A DNA stretch of 64,000 nucleotides from Bursaphelenchus xylophilus (GCA_904066235.2 CAJFCV020000001.1:930001-994000), one strand, 5' to 3'; shown: positions 48,961 through 62,492, counted from the first letter of the stretch. A program made the numbers and translations. Notes: generated by a model not told the origin, from the letters alone.

Positions 48961-49381
48961 ATGCGGGATTTGCAGTAGGTTTTTGGATATCATGGACGCC
49001 AAATCTTGTCAGATTCGGGCATTGTTTTATTTTTGGAGTCACGGGGATACGGTGGATTTTATAAAACGGGTTTTAGAGAAAAATTTTGAGATTTTTTGAA
49101 AGAATTTTCAAAATCTCTCCGTATAAGGATAGTTTTCCCTAAAGAATCCCTCATAAACCCTCAAAATTTCTCCCAGCAACTAGTAATAGTACTGTAATCC
49201 CCTCAAAAGTTGGCTCATCCCTCTGTTCCAGCGTCCCGAGTAATAACATTTGGCCAATTCGAGGCCATTCAATTATAAAAATCATTGTCGATTATTTTTT
49301 CACCCCGAATGTCCCAAACCGAAACCAAATGAACCAATTTGCGAGGAGTTTTGGGTTCGGAGTCATTGTCGTTTTTTCAGA

Positions 49382-52277
49382 ATGTTCAGTTCGATTGAAT
49401 GTTTGGCCGACTGCAAAACGGAGACGGTAGAAAGGCCAATGGAGGAGACTAATGGCGGTATTGGAGGAGTTCTTGATGGGGATACTAGGTATGTTTATGT
49501 GGCAGCTAACTCGTTAGAAAAGGCCCTGCGGGCCTAAAAAAATAGAGGTAAATCCATTGTAGGCCAAACATCGATGCCGAAAGGTTATATCGACTTCATT
49601 TTGGTCGAAAATTGCCTCTCGAGACCTCCAAAAGCGCCCGTTATAGACAGACTTTGTCTCACGAATTGCATTGAGGTTTGTCGTAGAGAGGTTCCACTGT
49701 AAGGCTACTAACGCTGGGTTACAGGGAAGACGATCTATAACAAACTTCGGGACAACAAACCCTGGCCATAATGAGCAACTTCAAAGGTCTATCAGTCTGT
49801 CGTGAAAAAATGAGAACAGTGTCGTTGCGCCGATCGCGTCGCTGAAGTGAAAAGCAATTTGATTTCCTCCGCGACACAATTCATTTTTCTCTGCGACTCT
49901 CCATGCGACAGAGTGCTCATTATTTTCCCGACAGACTGATAAAACAGAAATTTCTGACGAAAATAAATCTCCGCATAACGAGACTTTACTATAACGAATA
50001 TCTATCTTTTGTTCCTTGCAATTCGTTGTACGGAGGTTCCAAAAAAATTTTAATTTTTACTATCGGCAAAAAGGTCGAAAAAGAGATCAAAATAAGCCTG
50101 AATTTGGTATCAAAACGTATGGCAAAGACACAAACAATCTCTTTCTGTCTCTGCGATACTTTTTGACATCAAATTCGGGCTCATTTCGTTTTCTTCTTCG
50201 ACCTTTTTGTCGACAGTAAAAATTAAATTTTTTTTGGAACCTCTGTGCAACGAATTGAAAGGAACAAAGAGTAGATATTCGTCATAGAAAACTCTCGCTA
50301 TGTGGAGACTTATTTCGGTCAGAAATTTTCGCTTTATCAGTCCGTCGGGAAAATAATGAGAACTCTGTCGCATGGAAAATCGCAGAGGAAATGAATTGTG
50401 TCGCGGAGAAAATCAAATTGCTTTTCACTTCAGCGACACGATCGGCCAGAAATTTCTTCTTTAGACCTCTGAAGTTGCCCGTTATGACTAGGTTTTGTTG
50501 CTTGGTTCTCTGTATAATATCTAATCCGCAACTTCCAGTAAGCTCCGGGCAAATTTCTGCTTCGACTGTCAAACACCTTCGCCCTCCAACAGTCAAGCAA
50601 TTGCCCAACCAACGTCCGACATTCAACAGTTTGCGCAAAGCCTGGCCGACCCGACCACTCAACTTTTGAACGCGTCTTTACTCTCCAACAGTAATCTCCT
50701 TCAAAGTGGGATGCTCTACAATCCACTGCTGACTTGTAAGTTCTATTTTGGCAGATCAAAGTGCAGATTTTTCGACTGCACTTTGTCGATTTGAAAGATT
50801 AGAAAGCTACAGTAGTCTTATCAAAGAATGATGCATCATAATCCCGCATTTCCATGTATCCGAGCCAGTTTTTGATTCGCTCTCTTTTCGCTCTCCAACT
50901 CCCTCGAGGGGATTTAGTACAAAAAGTGCCGAAATAATCGAATTAAAGCGGATATAACCCCGGATAAAATGTTTTTGGCGCACATGGCCTTGGGGGAATT
51001 TTGGCTCGGGGTATGGTAATTGTTTTTTGGGGTGTTGCGCCAGCGGTTATTTGTTTTGAAGTTGAAAACCGAGCAAATCTATAAGAATAGCACAAAAGGC
51101 CGTATTTTACCAAAATTTGGCTACTACATTATAATTTTTTGCCTCACGAGGAAAGTACTTCTATGGGGTATGGAGTTACAGGTGGAGACATACATCAAAA
51201 AATTTTTCTGATTCAGAATATGCAAAAATTAGCTGCCTAATTTTGGTTTGTAAGGGTGAAAAAATCCTCAGAACTTTTCTTGCAACACCATACAAATACC
51301 TCTTTTTTATATTGGAACTACTAATTAAGATGTGATATTCCTCAAATTTGATATTTTAAGGCTTGTCAAGATACAAGGGTTTATTTTAGCTCAAAACAAA
51401 ACTTTTGATTTGGTAAAAACTTGGTCAAAAAGGCATTTGTGTGGTGTTGCGAGAAAAGTTCTGAGGATTTTCTCACCCTTTCAAACCAAAATTGGGCCGC
51501 TAATTTTTAAATATTCTGAATCAGAAAAATTTTTCGATTTTTTGATATATGTCTCCACCTGTAACTCCATACCCCATCGAAGTACTTTCCTTGTGAGGCA
51601 AAAAATTATATTGTAGTAGCCAAATTTTGGTAAAATACGGCCTTTTGTGCTATTCTTATAGATTTGCTCGGTTTTCAACTTCAAAACAAATAACCATAAT
51701 TTTTTAAATTAATTTTTTTTAAATAATTTAATTTTTTAATTTTTTAATATTCTGAATCAGAAAAATTTTGCTATTTTTTGATGCATGTCTCGACCTGTGT
51801 AACTCCATGCCCCATAGAAGTACTTTCCTTGTCAAATTTTTTCCCAACCTTAAAAAATAGCCGAGTGTTTGAAGCTATCGTATTTTACCCTTTTGCATTC
51901 TCCATTAAAAACTTAAAATTTTTAAAATTTCCCTACTACAATATAAATTATTACCTAAAAATCCAATTTTTGCTTTTCATTTATTCCCAGTAGTAATAAA
52001 TAATTTTTCAGTGTGGTCGTGGCAAAATTTGGGACGAATTCGCCGTCCCCGCACCACTTTCACTTCGGAGCAATTGATGGAATTGGAGCGACAATACTCC
52101 GAGACCAAGTACTTGAGTCGGCCGTTGCGCTACAAACTGGCGCGCGAATTGAACCTGACCGAGACGCAGATCAAGATCTGGTTCCAGAATCGGCGAATGA
52201 AGAATAAGAGGACTCAAAATGGGCAAACTGCCTCGGGGAGAAAAGAGGACGAAACTCTGGCAAATTTGACGGAATAA
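49382..52277 (+). CDS. ceh-12: MNX/HB9-like homeodomain transcription factor
   Basis: Three exons, 49382-49488, 50539-50735 and 52012-52277, join in phase to give 189 aa. The ATG lies one base after a strong GTTTTTTCAG acceptor, consistent with trans-splicing. The N-terminus [12 protein letters not shown] resembles an EH1-type repressor motif. A Ser/Gln/Asn-rich middle follows. The homeodomain (about residues 111-170) starts [18 protein letters not shown], has KYLSRP in the loop before helix 2, and ends with recognition helix [38 protein letters not shown] and LTETQ favour the MNX/HB9 class, whose C. elegans member is ceh-12. HOX-like or Rough-like assignment is possible. In C. elegans this factor acts in motor-neuron identity. 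A 657-bp palindrome sits in intron 2. Confidence 0.85.
49553..49705. repeat. Family D fragment in homeobox intron 1
   Basis: Words TTATAGACAGACTTTGTCTC and CGTAGAGAGGTTCCACTGTA mark a diverged family D copy. Confidence 0.45.
49791..50455. repeat. Family A elements around a family D palindrome
   Basis: A family A element at 49791-49945 is followed by a family D palindrome at about 49968-50320 (CTCCGCATAACGAGAC to CGCTATGTGGAG, with GGTTCC and GGAACC inside). A half family A element follows at 50338-50455. All lie in homeobox intron 1. Confidence 0.7.
51044..51702. mobile_element. 657-bp near-perfect palindrome containing a family E element
   Basis: The left arm (about 51044-51305) and right arm (about 51425-51702) are near-identical inverted copies of about 260 bp. 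Family E ends (GAGGAAAGTACTTCTATGG at 51149; CGAAGTACTTTCCTTG at 51580) sit inside. The outer 100 bp, from TTATTTGTTTTGAAGTTGAA to TTTTTGCCTCA, is not part of other E copies, so flanking DNA was duplicated in inverted form. Located in homeobox intron 2. Confidence 0.85.
51745..51838. repeat. Family E half element
   Basis: TATTCTGAATCAGAAAAATT through CCCCATAGAAGTACTTTCCTTG is a single right arm just downstream of the palindrome. Confidence 0.75.
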
Positions 52278-52406
52278 ACTCCCAAAAAATGTTTAAAAAC
52301 TATTTCGAATTGTAAAAACTGTCATAAAATCAATTTTAAATACTTCTTTGTTTCTTAAACAATCTTTTCCACCATAAAAACATCTAAAAATTTGCTTGAA
52401 TTACGC

Positions 52407-52412
52407 TTTATT
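52407..52412 (-). terminator. Possible poly(A) signal of unc-59
   Basis: AATAAA on the minus strand, 63 bases past the unc-59 stop. The homeobox gene converges from the other side, with only about 200 bp between the two stop codons. Confidence 0.5.
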
Positions 52413-52474
52413 CTTATAATTTACATGACACATACTCTTATGAAATTAATTATGCATTGTGAGCAAGATGGAGG

Positions 52475-55407
52475 TTAGCGGAAGAGTGAGAGGGTGCTGG
52501 ACTTCTTTTTTCGGCCGTCTGGAGAGTGGGAAGAGCTGGAATCGTTCAGGCCGTTCTGTCTTCGGAGCTCCAAGACTTGTTGTTGGAGCACTTCGAACAT
52601 CAATTGCTTTTCCCTGAGGTCGTTGGCGAGGGCTTTTTCGTGTTCATTGAGCTGGAATAGGCTCAATATTAATATTAAAATTCAAAAATTGCAAAAAATC
52701 GACAAAAATTATATTATCCATGACATCAGATGTGATGTGAAAAAAAACTAATTTCTTAACTAAATCTATCCAGAAAGAGCCTAAATATGCCAGAAACCCA
52801 GATAATAAACATTCCATCACGATTATCCTAAACCACATAAAAATCCAAAAATTATATTATCCATGACATCAAATGTCATGAACAACATCAAAAGTCGACT
52901 CACTTTTCGTTCCTCTTCTTGGATTCGACTCAGTCTGTCGCCAACCTTCTCTGCGAATATCCGTTCCTTCGTGGCGTGGGCTCTTTGAAGTTCGGCTTCC
53001 TTTTGTCGCTGATCCTTTTCCATGCGTGTGAATGGGTCTCTGAAAGTAAAATACGTTTCGGACTGTAGTGGGGACTACTCAACATAAATAAAATTCATTT
53101 CCAATCAAAATCAGAAAAAAGTTTTACCAGAAATAAAGAAATTCAAGGCATTTAGGATAGCTCCTCACTAATGGCTAAAATAAGGTCACGATTGCTTCAA
53201 AACTATCTACGGAGCTGTCTAAAAGCAATAAAAAACCTCTAAATTAAATAATTTCCCTTGAAACATCAAAAAACTGCGAGAAATTCAACCAAAACCATCA
53301 ATTTTATCTAAAATAAGGTCATTTTTGCCTAGTACAATATAACAACCCCTTTTAAAAGCTCTTAAATTCCTCCCAATTCCCGGACAAAGCCCAAAATCGT
53401 TCAATCACTTCCTAAACTCATCAAAAATCCACTTTCCTCCACCAAATTCCCCTCAACTTACTCTTCACTTGCAACAAAACCCTTAGGGCTTTTCTGCATT
53501 TGTCTCGACCTGAAGTTCTCGTAATGCACCTCTTTGGTCACATCGATGAGATCCATCAAATTCTGGTTCACCAGGATATCCCTAAGGGCCAGAAAGTCGT
53601 TATGTTCCAGGTTGTCCACCTCCACTGTGCCCCAAATATATTGACGGATTCTGGACTTGTTTCTTCCATTGTCTTTCACCTGGTTCGATCCGACAATGGC
53701 AAAGGGGATTCTGTCGCGGTAGTCGGTCTCCTTTTTGGACTTGTTTCCATATTCGTATGGGGCCGGGAACTCGTAAAGTTTGATTTCAAACTCAATGAAC
53801 TGTTCGAGGAGCTGAAAAAATAATTTTTTAAAATACGTCTGTCACATCTTTTCCATATCGGACAAATCAAAGTGATAAGAGCTTAAAATTCCTTGAAAAT
53901 ATAAAAATTTTTTGTAAATTGATATAAAGTAATATAAAATTTTGACCAAAACAACCTTTTAAGTAAGGGACAATGCCCCCAAAAACCTTACAAACTCCTC
54001 ATCAACAAGCTTGAAAGCCAAACAACAACACTACAAACAATTTTTTATATTACACTAGACATCTATTCTTACCGTCTTTTTGAGGTCCGTCAGCTCTTCC
54101 GAAGTCAACGTATCAGCTTTAGCAATCACTGGGACAATATTCACTCTATCATGGAGAGATTTCAACGCCAGAACATCCAATTGAGACAACCTAAAATCAT
54201 TTTTTCTCACCTGGCCTAGTACAATATAAATCAATCAAAAAAATCGCTTACCCTCGACTCGGCTGGATGAAATACAACAAAACATGGACTCTTTTGTCCT
54301 CAATCTTTGCTTTTCGTTCAATTCGGGTCTCTTCATTCAGGTATTCGGCGAACCTATCATCAATATACTTGACAATCGGGTCCCAGCAGTCTTTATTGTC
54401 CACAAAGTCGCCGAAACCAGGTGTGTCGACGAAAGTCACATTCAAATGGACGCCATCTTCCTCCAGTTCCAAGGTTTTGGCATGAATCTTGACAGTTTTC
54501 TCGGTTTTGAAGGCTTCTGGAGTCATTTTGTGGGAATGGGGTTCATTGATTTCGGCCAAAAACATGGAATTGATGAAAGTGGACTTGCCGAGACCGCTTT
54601 GACCTGAAATTTTCGGCTTATTAGAAGCTATATGGCCTATATTTGACTGTGGAAGATAAATTTCATCTGATTTATACTAAAAAATTGAGTTTTGGGTCAA
54701 AAACATTATTTTAGATGGCTAAAATAATATTGGATATTTCTCATTGAAGTTCAATTCCAATTTATATAATGTAAATTGTAAAATGAAGCCAGAGCCATGT
54801 AGTTTCCAACACAACCACCAAAAATCCTCACCCACAACCATCAACGTGAAATCGAAGCCATTTTTGATACACCTTCGGAACACCTGGTTCGGGAAGTTGC
54901 TGAAGCCGATGGCGTCGACCGTCGGCTTCAACGTGACCGCTCGATGCACCTGAGCCATCTTCCGACAGTTATACTCCTGCAACGTCACATAGAAATCAAT
55001 CTTCATATCGGAATAACGCGCCCGTTCCGCGATTCCTTCGGCTCCGCACAAAAGGAGGCGAGGAAACCTGAATTTTAATGAAACTTGACAATTATTCCCG
55101 GATCGAAACGCTAAACCCCGGCGGTAAATCCGCTCCGCATTGTATTTGAAGACTTTCACCCTCAACTGTGTGCACTTTTAGACCCAAAATATGCGGGGTT
55201 TGGCGAAAAAACAGCGCGGTTCTTCGAATTTTCGAGGCTCCGAGGTATTTCCAATAATTTGAATGGGTTTCCGAGAAACGATGGGGATTTTCGGCACAGC
55301 TGGAGAATGGATCTTCATCATTCTTCAGAATCGTCATGTATTTGCGGAGTTTCAGGTTGAAATACCTCGATATTGAAGGATTTTTTGACATCAACCATCT
55401 TAGACAT
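52475..55407 (-). CDS. unc-59: Septin GTPase, UNC-59 type
   Basis: Exons on the minus strand are 55366-55407, 54832-54976, 54252-54603, 54073-54190, 53462-53811, 52904-53039 and 52475-52651, with all phases consistent, giving 439 aa. Septins form hetero-oligomeric filaments at the cytokinetic furrow. [20 protein letters not shown] (about 54-73) holds the G1 P-loop, [14 protein letters not shown] is G3, and IAKADTLT is G4. The septin-unique element follows as [14 protein letters not shown]. The C-terminal [20 protein letters not shown] region is a predicted coiled coil that ends [10 protein letters not shown]. In C. elegans UNC-59 pairs with UNC-61. The start at 55407 uses a small first exon ([14 protein letters not shown]); an alternative start is 54956-54958 after acceptor GTTGCAG. 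NSA2 lies head-to-head. Confidence 0.95.
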
Positions 55408-56151
55408 GGTTAATATCGAAAAATTCAAAACTCTCCAAATTTCCAGCAAAAAATCAAAAGAAAAAGGCCTCGTACAGGAAGAAGACACCACTTTTGATAT
55501 TCTTCATGCTCGCGCAACCGGATTCGCAGCTCTTTTCGACTCGAAATTATCCCATTTACATTGGCATCACAACACAAAACAGTCGAAACCCGTTATTCGA
55601 ATCAAAACACACAAAACCAGCTGTGCGTTCGTCTCGGACGACCCAGAAAGGCGCAACAGACGTTCGGAAGAAGGCCGGCGTCCACCTCGTAAAATAGAAA
55701 CAGCGAAAATTACATTACTCACGCCGCCTTTGCCATCAATCAGGCCAAGGGACGCCGCGCGCCCTCTGACTCAGAAAGAGGAGTAAATTCACGGTGGGAA
55801 AGAGCGTTCCGGACTGTTTTGTGATCCATATCTGCGCGCGTCTTGAAAAAAGGAGAAAAAAATGTCAAGGCCAGATATTGCACTTGACAGCAGATCAAAA
55901 AATGGACAAAAAACTAAATAAATAAATGCGAAGACGATCTGAAACCTCCAAGAGAACAATTTCTTGGCCACAAAACTGGCAAAATTCGCGAAATTTTCGT
56001 CGCGCCGAAAACTCTGTCACTTGACTTTTCTCCCACCACGAAAACAAATGGCCGCCAAATCTTTCTTGGCATTCTGTTACACCTACTTTTCTCGGACTTT
56101 TTCGAGATTTTTACGTTGTAATTGTTATAAAACGGTGTCCACAGATCAAAG
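55408..56151. promoter_or_regulatory. Shared upstream region of unc-59 and NSA2
   Basis: About 745 bp separates the divergent starts, so promoters of both genes must lie here or in first introns. An open + frame at 55373-55786 has no motif or splice context, and I treat it as non-coding. Confidence 0.5.
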
Positions 56152-57248
56152 ATGGTAAGTTTTTGTGTCATTCTAGATAGATTATTAGCGAGTCTAGATT
56201 TTTATATTGTTTTAGACATCAAAAAGCATAAATTTATAAAATTACTTTTAAAATCTGCAATCGTCTCCTAATTTCGTCGATTTTAGCCGCAAAACGAACA
56301 CATTGAACTGCACCAGAAGCGACATGGTAAACGTTTCAACCATGAAGAGAAAAAGTGAGTTTTTGTTATATTCTACATGTTCTTCTGTGTTTAGACGAAA
56401 GAAGTTGGCGCGTCAGCCCAAGGTGATCTCCAAAATGGCCAAGAAGCTGAGAGGACAGAAGGCTAAGCTCTTCAACAAAGCCAGATACTCCGAAAAGGTG
56501 CAGATGAGGAAGCTGATCAAACAGCATGAAGAAAAGAAACAGACCAGTACAGTTGACGAAGCGCCCGATGGAGCCGTCCCTGCCTATTTGTTGGATCGTC
56601 AGAAGCAAGTGGCTGGTAATGTACTCAGTAATTCCATCAAGCAGAAGAGAAAGGAGAAAGCTGTAAGGATTTTATTTGGATTTTTGAGATTTAGGATGAA
56701 TAATGTTGGATGGTCTCGGAAATTCGGAAAATTTTGATGGTTATACTCAACCTAGATAAATGGGTTTTATACCATTCGCAAGCTGAATAAATGACGGTTC
56801 TTTTTAGGGTAAATACGAAGTCCCATTGCCCAAAGTGAAAGCCGTCAGCGACGCCGAAGCCTTCAAGGTGGTCAACACGGGAAAATCTCGACGAAAGGGA
56901 TGGAAACGAATGTGTACGAAGGTCACATTTGTCGGAGAGAACTTTACCCGAAAACCCGTCAAATTCGAACGCTTCATCCGACCTATGGGTCTACGTTTCA
57001 AGAAGGCGCATGTTACCCATCCCGAGCTGCAGACCACTTTTTGTCTTCCGATTGTTGGCGTCAAGAAGAACCCCTCGTCTCAGATGTACACCTCATTGGG
57101 TGTCATCACCAAAGGTACGATTCTGGAGGTCAACACGTCCGAATTGGGAATGGTTACGCAGGGCGGAAAAGTTGTTTGGGCCAAGTATGCTCAAGTCACG
57201 AATAACCCCGAAAATGATGGATGTATAAATGCCGTTCTTCTGGTTTAA
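56152..57248 (+). CDS. NSA2: Ribosome biogenesis protein NSA2 (TINP1)
   Basis: Exons 56152-56154 (the ATG alone), 56287-56354, 56395-56662 and 56808-57248 give 259 aa; the family is 260 aa. NSA2 is a nucleolar factor of 27S pre-rRNA processing and 60S subunit assembly. The sequence follows the family end to end: [17 protein letters not shown] start, basic coiled N-terminal half, [26 protein letters not shown](Y)EVPLPKV, and the eS8-like C-terminal domain with [20 protein letters not shown] and [16 protein letters not shown] at the end. A first coding exon consisting of the ATG alone, spliced to CCG CAA, is unusual but in phase and restores the conserved MPQNE start. AATAAA at 57296-57301. Confidence 0.96.
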
Positions 57249-57295
57249 ACCACCTTCTCGTTTGCGTTCTTTGTTGTTCTTGTTGATGTTATATG

Positions 57296-57301
57296 AATAA
57301 A
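57296..57301 (+). terminator. poly(A) signal of NSA2
   Basis: AATAAA 48 bases after the NSA2 stop codon. Confidence 0.7.
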
Positions 57302-57738
57302 GCCTAATTTTTGAAATTTTTATATTGCACTAGATTAGGTCAAAAGTATAATTTTTACTGATAATTTGTGAACTCATAGTATCAAGGTGTTTTATAGAGG
57401 GTGTAGAAGTAAAATGGAGGCTTTCTTTTTAATTTCCTTGAGGGATTTCAAAGATTTTTTTTTTATTTTTGTCTACTATTTAAAATATAACGTTTTGTTA
57501 AAAATTAATTCTTCCTTTACGTTTTCAGTATCCAAAAGTCCATTATAGCTCAAAAAATTCTAAATAAAAGTCCTTTTTCCATAACACAATCAAAATTCAC
57601 AAAAAAAAAATCAAATTTCCCTACTACAATATCGCTCCTCAAATTCCATAATATTTAATGTTTTTAGCTTTGAAACATATTTTACAGTGTCAAATATTCA
57701 ACAAAAACTGTTCATACTTCATTTACATACGAAATAAT

Positions 57739-59417
<1,679 letters not shown>

Positions 59418-59854
59418 TTCAAGTATCGATCAGTTTTCGGGCCAAACTCAACTAAAATCAACCAATTTTTTGGGAATACTAAAGTCATTTCGTAAAAGAC
59501 GCCAAACCAAATGTAAAAAACGGCAAAATTTACATAAAAAGGTTGTTTGGACCTAACAAAGTCGGTAGAACGATAAAAATTCGTTTTCTTTCGACGATTT
59601 GATGATATTGACAGAATGCCAAAAAGATTTGGCACTTGCTCGTTTTCGCGGTGGGACTCAAAATGAAAATTGGTGTTGATGGAAATCTCATGGTTTCCGG
59701 ATAAAAATTCGGCTGAATCCCTGGGCCTAATTGTAAAATACGTTATTGTTAGAACTCCACACATTTATGAAAAATGTGGGAGATTTCTTTCAATTTTTAT
59801 ATTGTACTTGACAAAAGTCCCAAAATTTTCTAGTCAGTGGTTTATTTTCGATAA

Positions 59855-60854
59855 CTAGACATTGGTCTTGCTGCTGAAATCGTCGGAAAATCGTGGGCTT
59901 GACTTTGCAGTGCAGGTATCGGATTTAGGAGCGGGGTTGTTGATCCAATGGGCGGTGGAAGCGGTTTTCTGGGAACAATCCGAGATTTCGTCAAGATTTT
60001 CTTTTTCGTCCGCGTCCAAAAACTCTTCACTTGACTTTTCGTCCACCTCCAAGAAGTCCTTGGAGTTTGCATCAGGGCTTTTGGTCGATTCGATTGAGAT
60101 TTTATGGGTTTTTTGAGGAAAAATCTTGGGAATTGGCCGTCTGGCAATGGCAAAGTCGAAAGAATCGTTGGTTCTGGTGTCCTCAACGAGCGTATCATCC
60201 GCGGAACTGAGTGGACGGGCAATGCAGATGGTCCGGTTGACATTTGGAAGAGATTCCGGCGAATTGACTAAAAAATTTTGATGTAAAAATGTGTCATGGA
60301 TAATATAAAAAAGTTTTTCGAATCTGATAAAATTTTGCATACATTGCCTAAATAGGTTGGAAATCAATGTCTGAAAATTTCAGCGGAAGCTTTGCAGCCG
60401 CAGCCGAGATATTCAACGATCTTTGCAGATTAGAGAGTATAGAAAATGAAGAGACGGTGTGAGAAAAACCGTTTTTCGGCCGTACCTTTGCGAACTTTTG
60501 GCGGAAATGTTTGCAAATACAAAATCGAAGAGATCTCACCGATTTCACTGTTCTCCACGGTATAAGTGGCAGTGCTTGACCATCTTCTCAGATTTTTCGG
60601 GAGTTTTTGTCTTTCAAGCCGCCGTTGAAACAGTCGGGTCTCCAACTCCGAACGGCGCTGATATCCACCGCCCACCCGAATCCATTGATGGCCATCTGAT
60701 GTTTGAGTGGTTTGATATGGCCTGAAAAACATCGATTTTTCAAAAAAAAAAAAACGAAAAATGTCAAAAATTACCTTCCAAAAATGTAGGTGGTCATAAT
60801 CTTCGTTTGTCCATGCTTTTTGGGGCAAATTACTTGGCCATGCTCTTCTTCCAT
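59855..60854 (-). CDS. Unrecognised 224-aa protein upstream of rpt-1
   Basis: Exons 60775-60854, 60540-60721 and 59855-60267 on the minus strand join in phase, which is the main evidence for a real gene. The N-terminal 90 residues include a Lys-rich start (MEEEHGQVICPKKHG), FGRPYQTTQTSDGHQWIRV and an Arg-rich helix-like stretch (RRSELETRLFQRRLERQK). The C-terminal 135 residues are acidic and Ser/Asp/Glu-rich and probably disordered. No signal peptide or membrane segment is visible. I recognise no family. Its stop lies 437 bp from the rpt-1 ATG on the same strand, so a shared transcript is possible but unproven. Intron 2 carries a family C relic (about 60356-60480). Confidence 0.65.
60356..60480. 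repeat. Family C relic
   Basis: GAAAATTTCAGCGGAAGCTTTGC, GCCGAGATATTCAACGATC and CGTTTTTCGGCCGTACCTTTGC match the family C middle. It lies in intron 2 of the unrecognised gene. Confidence 0.55.
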
Positions 60855-61232
60855 TTGATGGCAAACTCAGGAACCGACCGATTTTTGGGCGGAAAAATTT
60901 GATGAATTGAATTTTTTGATTTTTTTCAGTTTTGTAAATATTTGATTTTTGTTTGGTAAAATACGAATGTTGTGGTGCATGCTCTTAAATTAATCGTCTA
61001 AAAAATAATAAAAAAATATATCACAAGCTTTTTAGGACGGGTACAGTTACATTGAAGCAAAAAACCCGAGATCGAATTTCTCTATGTCACGGCCTAACTG
61101 GCGGCTGCTTCACTGACTCAGAAATCGTGTTTTAAGTTTATTATCTCGTGACCTTGCCAATCTTTCTTTATATCATAACGACAATTTGGAATAAGGCTGA
61201 TACAGATTCATTTCTTACGATTAGTAGCGAAA

Positions 61233-61772
61233 ATGCTTTTTCGTTCAGCATTAATATTAATAATCACAATGTTTCTCACAATTGAAACAACGAAGATTTC
61301 TGAACTATCTGTTACTGTTGAGTATGATAAAGCAATCTTGCAAGAAAAAATCACAAATAAGTGCGAGTTCGAAAATCCATGTTCTACGGATGGAGACTGT
61401 GGCCACAAAGGTAAGTTATTAAAATTATAGATAATTGAACGAGTTTTTATATCCTAGGAATTTGCATTGGGGGGAGGATTACAAAACGGTGTGCTTGTGT
61501 TTGCTCTAACTTTCGGAAATGCAAACATGATTCAAAATGTGGTTTGAACGGTGCGTGCGATCTTCGTCACTCTTTTTGCAACTGTACTAAAGGTAAGTTG
61601 GAAGCTTAATGCAAATTATTGCATCTTTATTCTTAGCATATCACGACCATGGTCTTGGTTCGATGGAAAATGTACGAAGAACTTTTGTGACAAGAAACCA
61701 TGTTTAAACGACGATGATTGTTTTGGCTCGGTGTGCGTTCATGCAGGATTCTGTGTTTGCTCTAAAGATTAA
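61233..61772 (+). CDS. Small secreted Cys-rich protein, frame uncertain
   Basis: A signal peptide (MLFRSALILIITMFLTIETT) is followed by three Cys-rich segments, NPCSTDGDCGHKGICIGG, SKCGLNGACDLRHSFCNC and KPCLNDDDCFGSVCVHAG, resembling EB-type or EGF-like modules. Exons are about 61233-61410, 61458-61592 and 61637-61772; introns are only 47 and 44 bp with acceptors CCTAG and CTTAG. The first junction is in phase. The second, by its best sites (AAAG/GTAAGT and TTAG), is off by one base and would stop early. A weaker donor GTTGGA two bases into GGTAA restores the frame. It may therefore be a recent pseudogene or use that donor. AATAAA followed by a run of about 13 A lies near 61877-61897. Confidence 0.6.
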
Positions 61773-61905
61773 AGTATAGTCGACTTTTTGTCTTAGCATA
61801 ATTACTATAAATATTTGCCTGATCATTTCAGATTCAAAATATGTGTTGTATGTTGTGATATTTTATTCAACTTCTGAATAAATTAAAAAAAAAAAAAGAT
61901 TTGAT

Positions 61906-62465
61906 TTAATTGATCTCCTTTTTCCATTCGTCCAATAAACGTTCCAGTCGACGTGGAACATTGATCCAATTAATTGCCCCTGCAGGACGTATTTTTTTCC
62001 ATAATCGGAAACGAGTGACAAAATAAGATTTCACGCTCCATTCCAGATTTAACTATAGTATTATACATAATAATCTATGACTTTATTTATTGATAGTTGG
62101 AATTGATAATAATTTTATAGGGTACTAATTTGGCAAACATTCTTAATATACTTACTAGAAATTAGATATTCGCTTCCAATTACCAGAAAATCCAAAGTTG
62201 TTTTGATTTGAACAGGCGGTTGCCCCTTATGGGAATGAATGATCTCAATTTCATCGACTGCATACCCGGCACCAAATGAAACACCCGTAATAAGTACGCG
62301 TCCAACTAAAATAAAAATGATAATAGAAAAAGGTCAAACTGCAAACAAATTCAATTATATTATATATATTTTACAAAACAAAAAAATCTGTAGTCTTACC
62401 GTATGAAGAATTATCCCAAATGTTTCTCCATGTGGGTTTTTCACACAATTTAATTTGGCCATCAC
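61906..62465 (-). pseudogene. Unrecognised small gene or gene remnant
   Basis: Exon-like segments on the minus strand are 62400-62465 (reads DGQIKLCEKPTWRNIWDNSS), 62156-62305 (GRVLITGVSFGAGYAVDEIE and on) and 61906-62052 (LNLEWSVKSYFVTRFRLWKK and on, ending DEWKKEIN and stop). The first junction is in phase; the second, between donor TCTA/GTAAGT and acceptor CTATAG, is out by one base. No start codon is located: an ATGTCC exon near 62690 is out of phase. The product looks globular, but I do not recognise it. Introns are short, with TAG or CAG acceptors. Confidence 0.4.
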
Positions 62466-62492
62466 CTGTAAATAAATGATATAACTCATCTA

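Noticed and set aside
49250..49380. Extending the homeobox protein upstream to a Kunitz-like Cys pattern
   Set aside because: A strong TTTTTTCAG acceptor at 49380 and ATG at 49382 define the start; the upstream Cys pattern does not match Kunitz spacing.
55373..55786. 137-codon + frame between unc-59 and NSA2
   Set aside because: It overlaps the septin first exon in antisense, has no motif, and no splice partner.
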